DNA of 64,000 nt from Corallium rubrum. Taxonomy: Eukaryota > Cnidaria > Anthozoa > Scleralcyonacea > Coralliidae. This document shows positions 58,102-64,000 of this stretch, one piece after another. Location: contig OZ035998.1 in assembly GCA_964035015.1 (NCBI GenBank), forward strand, positions 16,968,260 to 17,032,259, given 5' to 3'. The notes under the pieces were generated by a model. It was not told the origin of the DNA, ran no database searches, and saw only the letters and a list, made by a program, of their open reading frames with translations. Every line of letters starts with the position of its first letter. Within the stretch, counting starts at the first letter, position 1. Both the position numbers and the translations under genes were made by a program.

Positions 58102-60059
58102 GGCCACGCGCAAGATGGCCATTTCGACGTCTTGTCCAAGGTGTCTAGTATATTCCATATATACCAAATAGCTTTCAGACGTCAGTTTTTCTATTACATT
58201 CATATATAATTGTAACGTGTTTCAACCACCCGAAAATATATAAAGGCTACACGAAAGTAGCAGCCCGGTGTAGCGGGCCTATATTCTATAATGCATGCTC
58301 AGTGGCAATGTTGAATTATTGATCTGCTCTTGCAGTGGAAAGCTGAAAGAATACTGGAGAAGCGTATTGAAAGAAGTCAACGAACACTGTACCTTCTTTT
58401 CGGTAGCAGTACGTCTTGACTGTTCTTTCAACTTGTCATAATTGGAAGTGGCTCAATAGAGTAATAGTCGCAATGCGTAAACTTGTGTGAAATACGATGG
58501 ACTAATCTGCATGAGTATCAACGACGACTCCACTGACTGACCCTATATATTATTTTTCACTTTGTAGCTTTGCTCAAGCCTGTCAACCGAATCGGAAATG
58601 TTGCGCGTTTTCAGTACTTTTTATGTATTAAACAGCGACATGCAGTTTGTGTGTCAAACTATAAAGCAGTTGTAATAATATACTAGAACAACATTTAGTT
58701 CATCACTAGGAAAAAAAAGTGCATGGCAACTGGCAATCAAGACTCTAGTTTTGAAAAATAACATGCATCAGTGACGTATTCTGAATATTTTTATGTATAT
58801 TAAACAGCAACATGCAATTTGTGTGTCAAACTATATACATGAGGTGTATGCATCATCTTGATTTATTTCATCAAGAGAGAATTAGACAAGCGGCAACTGG
58901 CAGCCAAGGCTCTAATTCAGTTGAAAAAGATTAACATCATGAGTGACGTGTTCTGATTGTTGCGTTCATTGCCGTTGACATTGTCAGTGTTTTTTGCCTT
59001 TTGGGCAAATTACGCAAATATGTTGAATCTCAGTGCGTGTTGGCTGGCATGTATCGCAATTTTGTTGTCGCAAATAAATGTGAAAAAATAGGAACAAGAT
59101 CGATGTAAGCATGCAGAAAAACGCGTATATACACATACAGTTGACGTACTGACTGCAAAAAACGGCATACCCGCGCTTTGATCAGTCATGGTATTGGTAC
59201 TGTAACGTGGATACTGACGCCATAAACCGTGCTTCAAAGCTCCAGATTGCTGAAGGTGAAAACTGAAATTGCCATAAATGTAAGAACTGATGACGGTCTG
59301 ACAAATGGTGCCATGCAGTAATATTGTTAAGTGACCTCGTGTCGCTTCGCTTGCATTACCAGAAATTTTGGTCATTTGTTCCTTATTATTTCCTGTGGAG
59401 AATCCCCATCATTATGGTCCTTAATACGCACGCGTGCCACCATCTTGTCCCAAATTTCTGCTAATGTGACAAATTGAATTGAAGTGGTTGATGTATAGCC
59501 GACAAATGATAGCCGTACAACGATGCCACTTATAGGTCAAAATATAAAGCAGCGCTAGCTCGTTCATTTTTTTGTTGTTCAGTCTTACGAGCGCTTTAAC
59601 ATAAATAGCGCATGCATGGGCCGCCAAACGGCACCTGTCGCCCGCTTAAAATCACCCTTGCTCGACACGCTTAATTCCGAATAGGTCGGACAATGACGAC
59701 TGACGACTCAAATTATATGTACCAAAGCGAACATGCAGTTTTTGGTTGTGATTCAGCCTTCGAACAAGCGGCTGTTAGTTAATGACGTTTTTCATAATAC
59801 CAGTCCACTTTCTCATTCTTTTGCTGCAACCCCCTTGTCCGGATTTATTTTGAAATTTTCGACAATTTAAGGCAGCATTCGCAACGTTATTAGCGAGGCG
59901 TAAATATAATTAAGCATGTTAAATATTGTTTTTACGTTCAGTAATGGTCGCAGGTCTCAAACCTTGGTATCGTAAAACGCTTTCTTTTTGCACTAGGGTT
60001 AAAACCAACTGCGACTACAGAACGAAAAAACGAATATTACATCAGCTTATCCACATTTA
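58098..60059. other. Spacer, no gene recognised
   Basis: A diverged direct repeat: ATTAAACAGCGACATGCAGT at ~58627 and ATTAAACAGCAACATGCAAT at ~58799, each followed by TTGTGTGTCAAACTATA and GGCAACTGGCA. No supported exon. Confidence 0.45.
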
Positions 60060-60610
60060 GGGGCCGTTTACATGAATCCGGATTGAGTTTCAATATTTTA
60101 AATAGTGTAATAAAAGTAGCGTGCTGCGTAGGCAGTGTAGAAACAACAATCGAAATATAGTAAGGTTAGATATACTGCCGAAACAGAGAACGTAGGAGCC
60201 TTCGTTTCTCTCTGACGAATGGCCTTCGCTCGAAACGTGACTCCTACGTTCTCTGTTTCGGCAGTCTATCTAACCTTACTATATTTCGATTGTTGAAAAG
60301 AAGTCAATCCGTGTTTACATGGGAATTGCGTTTCTGGATTGAAATCCGCCTGTCGCCTGAAATCCGTAAATATTAGAAAACACGCATGCATTGTTTGTTC
60401 TAGTCTGTCACGCTTTTCATTCCAGAATGAAACTCGCACCGCGTTTACATGATTCTGGAACGAAATTTCAATCCGGAATGAGATTTCAATCCGGAATGAG
60501 AAACGGTTGAACTCAATCCGGAATGAGCTAATCTCAATCCGGATTCATGTAAACAGATAAAGGAGTTCAATCCGGATTGAAATTCAGTCCGGATTCATGT
60601 GAACGGCCCC
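60060..60610. mobile_element. Harbinger-type MITE, TTA target duplication, with nested hairpin
   Basis: Ends GGGGCCGTTTACATGAATCC and CGGATTCATGTGAACGGCCC(C), flanked by TTA at 60057-60059 and 60611-60613. TCAATCCGGATTGA-type motifs recur in both orientations through 60300-60600. A perfect-looking hairpin (60144-60295; arms CAACAATCGAAATATAGTAA...) is nested inside. Confidence 0.85.
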
Positions 60611-60630
60611 TTACGGTAGGTGTGATCTGA

Positions 60631-61624
60631 GACCCCGTTCACACGAGTCCGGAGCGAGTTGAAAACGGCGCTAAAAAGTCACAAAATGCCGTTGCGCTCA
60701 CACGGCACTGGATCGAAATTGTGTGAAAACGGCGCTCTAACCGGAGCGTTTTGAAAACGATTTCTAGACGGAGCGAAATGAAAACGGAACCCTTGGCGGT
60801 GTCGTGCGAACACACAGGTCGACCTCACATCCAAAATTAAGGATTATCCTTAATTGTCAACTCGCCTAGGATTAAGGATAATCCTTAATTTTAAATGAAA
60901 AATCATCCCCCATACCCCCAACCCCTAACCACAACCCCCCGGAAACCCTAAACCTAACCACAACCCCCCGGAAACCCTAAACCTAACCACAACCCCCCGG
61001 TAGCGCTAAGCCTAATCACAACCCTCCGGAAAAAAGTTCCACCTCTCAGACCCCGACCGTTCAAGTTTAACATCCCGCTTGTGGGACAGATAAATTAAGG
61101 CCATGTCTTAATTGTAGCCCTATTTTAAAATTAAGGCCATGTCTTAATTCGAGCCCTATTTTAGACCCCGACCACAACGCCCCTAATGGTTCTTTTGTTA
61201 TATGCAATTTAGTTTAACATCCCGCATGTGGGACAGAATCTCACTTGAGTATCATGATAATCATCATATTCGACTGTGTGAAGAAATGATGATTATCATG
61301 ATACTCAAGTGGGAGGACATGTTGAAATAGAAGAAGATGAAGTCAATAAGGTGAGTTCCTAACGGAAAGACTAAAATTGTAAACCTAGAATGCACTATAC
61401 ACCTTGGGGGATAATATTCTTTGAATTGCTCCTCGTTTCCATTATTTACTTTTGACGAGATATGGCTATTTAAACAGTGCACAGCATTGAAATACTGGAT
61501 GTACACCGGAAGGTTCCGGTGTCGTGTGAACGCCTTTAAAGCGTCGTTAAATTATGACGGATTCGTGTGAACGTAACCACATTTTACCGTTTATCTTCTA
61601 CACCGGACTCGTGTGAACGCAGTC
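60631..61624. mobile_element. Second MITE with related termini, TGA target duplication
   Basis: Ends GACCCCGTTCACACGAGTCC and CGGACTCGTGTGAACGCAGT(C), flanked by TGA at 60628-60630 and 61625-61627. GGAGCG and GAAAACGG motifs recur near the left end. Nested within are AACCCCCCGGAAACCCTAAA tandem repeats (60915-61035) and a hairpin (61232-61311; CACTTGAGTATCATGATAAT arms). Confidence 0.75.
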
Positions 61625-61744
61625 TGACTGAACCTCGCTATTACGCGTTGCAGGTATAGTTTTTAGGACGTCAGCGTGACGTCATCAATACGTCATTGAG
61701 TCACTTCGGATCGGTTGCTTAACCAGATCCGCTATGTCATGAAC

Positions 61745-61930
61745 CAAGGAAATAATAATAGACTCATGGACCAGCTACAGGTTTTACAGAACAACACCGC
61801 CAGACTTATATTCTTGACCTTCCAGTACTACTTCTCTGCTCCAGAATCATTATATACCTACTCTTAATTGGAAACCACTATATCGTCGTCGCTATCACCG
61901 TACCAATTTATTTGACCTTCTCAAACCATT
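61745..61930 (+). mobile_element. LINE remnant
   Basis: RLMDQLQVLQNNTARLIF, then after a frameshift PTLNWKPLYRRRYHRTNLFD, the typical post-thumb region of a CR1/Jockey-type reverse transcriptase. Both ends are lost. Confidence 0.65.
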
Positions 61931-62604
61931 AATAATTCATGAGCTAGTTAGCTAATCAGAGAAAAATAATTGGTCGCGTGCATGAGTTTTGTAACCCGGT
62001 AAAGGTCGCGCAAACTGAATCTATAATAAAGAAATCAGATAATAAAAGGCACAAACAAAGAACCGTCGGTTTATTACCGCATTTCTTAATTATAAATTTA
62101 ACGTGAAGTCATAGTCTATAAATATAATATGCACCAATATCACCAAGTCCCTCTATTATAATAGACTGGAGAAGGAGTTATACAAACTCGAGAACAACAA
62201 AAATCACTCGGCCTATTACCTCGTCATGTTCAATGTTCTCTCGTGTTTGTAAAACATTCGAAAACAATAAAGATCACTCGGCTTGCAGCTTCGTGATTTT
62301 TATTATTCTCTCATGTTTTACAAAGTCTACAAACACTCGAGAACAATGAAAATTACTCGGTTATAACGGCATCGTGATTTTCATTGTCTTCTTGTGTTTG
62401 TAACCCCTGATAAAACACTCGTTTGTGAAATATTACTTAAAACATTGATTGATAAAACATCTGACAGGGGCGGATTTAACGTACGTCAAACCCGTCGAGC
62501 GACTAAGGTAAAAAATCCGAACAATAAATAATCCGGAAAACCATGGTTTCAAATTCAAAATTTAAAACAAATCCGGATAATATTTCTTGGCTTAATATAT
62601 TCTG
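61931..62604. other. Repeat-rich spacer
   Basis: GAGAACAATAAAAATCACTCGG-type phrases (e.g. ATCACTCGGC) recur at 62200, 62270 and 62350. CAGGGGCGGATTTAACG at 62465 resembles a hAT terminus, but no partner was found. Confidence 0.4.
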
Positions 62605-62875
62605 TCATTCTGGCCAATCACCACTCGTAATATTAAATTTACACCAATCCTGAGCGAAATACGTCGAGAAAACGAAGTCCGTCGAACCGTGTTGTGGCAG
62701 CCAATCAGCGCTCGTAATTTTCAACTTTGGCCAATGAAAAGCCAAGTACGTCGAAACTGCTTGGCAAGGTATTTCGACGTACTTGGTATTTGATTGGTCG
62801 AGTCGTAAAATAACGAGTTGTGATTGGCTGGGCTGAGCATGGTTTGCTGCACCGGCTCTAGCTTCGACCACCTTC
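62605..62875. mobile_element. CCAATCA-rich fold-back element
   Basis: Multiple CCAATCA / TGATTGG motifs (62613, 62700, 62795, 62821) and ACGTCGA / TCGACGT pairs form an imperfect palindrome centred near 62765. No coding support. Confidence 0.5.
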
Positions 62876-62879
62876 GACG

Positions 62880-63912
62880 TATGCGCCTTGAATTTATCCG
62901 TGGAATAACTTCTAAAGCGTGATTGAACGGTGTGCTACAGTAGGCGCTCTAAAGAGCAATGATGAAAACAAACTTCACCAAATCTTTCATGATTTGACGA
63001 AGAAAACACAATCCTATTCCATTCTCTTTGGTCACAGTGCTCTGGGCGAGAGCCTGTAGCGCAGATTGGGAAGACTTATATACCGTCATTTTGGAACGGA
63101 GACATATATTCCTAAATATGCCAAGTATAGTAGAATAACTTTATCTCTACCATATCTCTGCGCGGATCATTAGTAATTACATTCTGATTCATATGTTCAG
63201 TTGTAAGCTAATATTTTCGCGTCGATACCGAACCATAGGACAAATAGTTTATACCGTGTTTATACGGCGTTGACTTGATTGCTGTATGGTTTCATTATAA
63301 TCCGTTAATAGCTTTCTTGAATGTTCTGTGATTGGGAATTTGCGGTTAGTGACCGTCAAACTTGAATTAGTTATTTTTACGTAAGAATAAAGAAGAATAA
63401 CGATTGCGCTTTTTAATATACATTAATTTATGACATGATATGATTCGCTTCGCCTTGAACGTTAACAAGCTAGTCAACTATCTGAGTAATCTGACCACTT
63501 GTCTGCCAAGTGTTTAATATCAAATAACAAAGTTGTCAACGTTCTCGGTACCTGATCCTTGTTGATAATATTGAATTTTTTCACACTTCTGAATTCTGTG
63601 TCAATAGTAAATTTTTATATAGATCCGAAGCATCTGGCATAATAATTCCTTGATCGAAGATCTGTGAGCACTGCGTTCTTACCATGTGTAAATAGCTGAT
63701 TGAGTACTCAATATCAAACGATTTCCCAAAGCCATATCCAACTACCTTACAACCCTATTGTAGGTGGGGAACTTTTTTACGTACGTCAAAATTACTAAAT
63801 TTATTCAGGCTTTTCCCTGTATTTGTGTAATGAATCTGCAGATGTATGTGGCCCACGTTGCCATTTAATATTTAACATTGCCTATACTCATTTATACCTA
63901 CTCTAAAACTTA
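62880..63912. other. Spacer, no gene recognised
   Basis: No exon-like, RNA or repeat structure recognised. Confidence 0.35.
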
Positions 63913-64000
63913 CATAATATTCCATAAAAATGGTAAAATGTGCCATTAAAAACATGTTTTAAAACTTTTAAAATTTTGTTCAAATGTGCTATCAGAATGC
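63913..64000. repeat. Repeat shared with ~800-890
   Basis: TAAAATGTGCCATTAAAAA, ATGTTTTAAAA and TTTAAAATTTTG occur in the same order and orientation near the window start. Truncated by the window edge. Confidence 0.7.

Noticed and set aside
58336..58425. Chromodomain-like exon (WKAERILEKRIER after an AG)
   Set aside because: Only the first strand-like segment resembles a chromodomain; the frame stops after 28 residues and lacks the conserved aromatic cage.
62465..62481. hAT terminus CAGGGGCGGATTTAACG
   Set aside because: No matching inverted end or 8-bp duplication found.

Overview
The window is animal nuclear DNA. It has spliced genes with GT/AG introns, long microsatellites, and an unusually dense mixture of transposable elements. 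No bacterial-type operons, rRNA or CRISPR were seen. The element mix (Penelope-like GIY-YIG, CR1/Jockey-type LINEs, Helitron, MULE, Harbinger-type MITEs) and the single-coding-exon class A GPCR fit a marine invertebrate. An anthozoan cnidarian is my best guess, by general impression and not by search.

Host genes. (1) A D-2-hydroxyacid dehydrogenase on + has exons at 2411-2696, 10220-10508 and 12631-13123. All three junctions keep frame, the N-terminus looks mitochondrial, and the last exon was not found. (2) A class A GPCR on - is at 53416-54537. (3) Two possible orphan exons on + lie at 32902-33047 and about 34229-34387.

Mobile elements, left to right. Positions 1-10200 are mainly fold-back MITEs, poly-G and (TA)n, all inside or upstream of the dehydrogenase intron. 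Positions 13150-14990 hold a three-level nest of MITEs. Positions 16856-19990 hold a LINE remnant, hairpin-headed elements and a Harbinger-type MITE. Positions 20580-22020 hold two divergent Penelope-like fragments. About 23397 to 31800 is an autonomous-type Helitron on -: an N-terminal ORF with a protease-like domain, 23-residue repeats and a zinc motif, then an open 1387-residue Rep/helicase ORF. A 5'-truncated LINE at 28945-30276 splits the two. Positions 35382-44062 are an apparently complete 8.68-kb MULE with matching 9-bp target duplications and long inverted repeats. It encodes a six-exon, about 1014-residue transposase. Positions 49440-50990 are a LINE interrupted by a 1.14-kb MITE with an exact 10-bp target duplication. 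Positions 60060-61624 are two adjacent MITEs with related termini.

The most notable object is the MULE. Five short exons before the transposase exon encode a ubiquitin-interacting-type helix, two SUMO-interaction-type motifs, a sumoylation consensus and basic nuclear signals. The Helitron independently carries a protein with a deubiquitinase-like Cys/Asp-x-His arrangement. Both large DNA transposons may therefore engage the host ubiquitin/SUMO machinery; this is inference. A second theme is a set of non-autonomous elements that share an architecture (3-bp, mostly TWA, target duplications and one short motif repeated in both orientations throughout) while differing almost completely in sequence.
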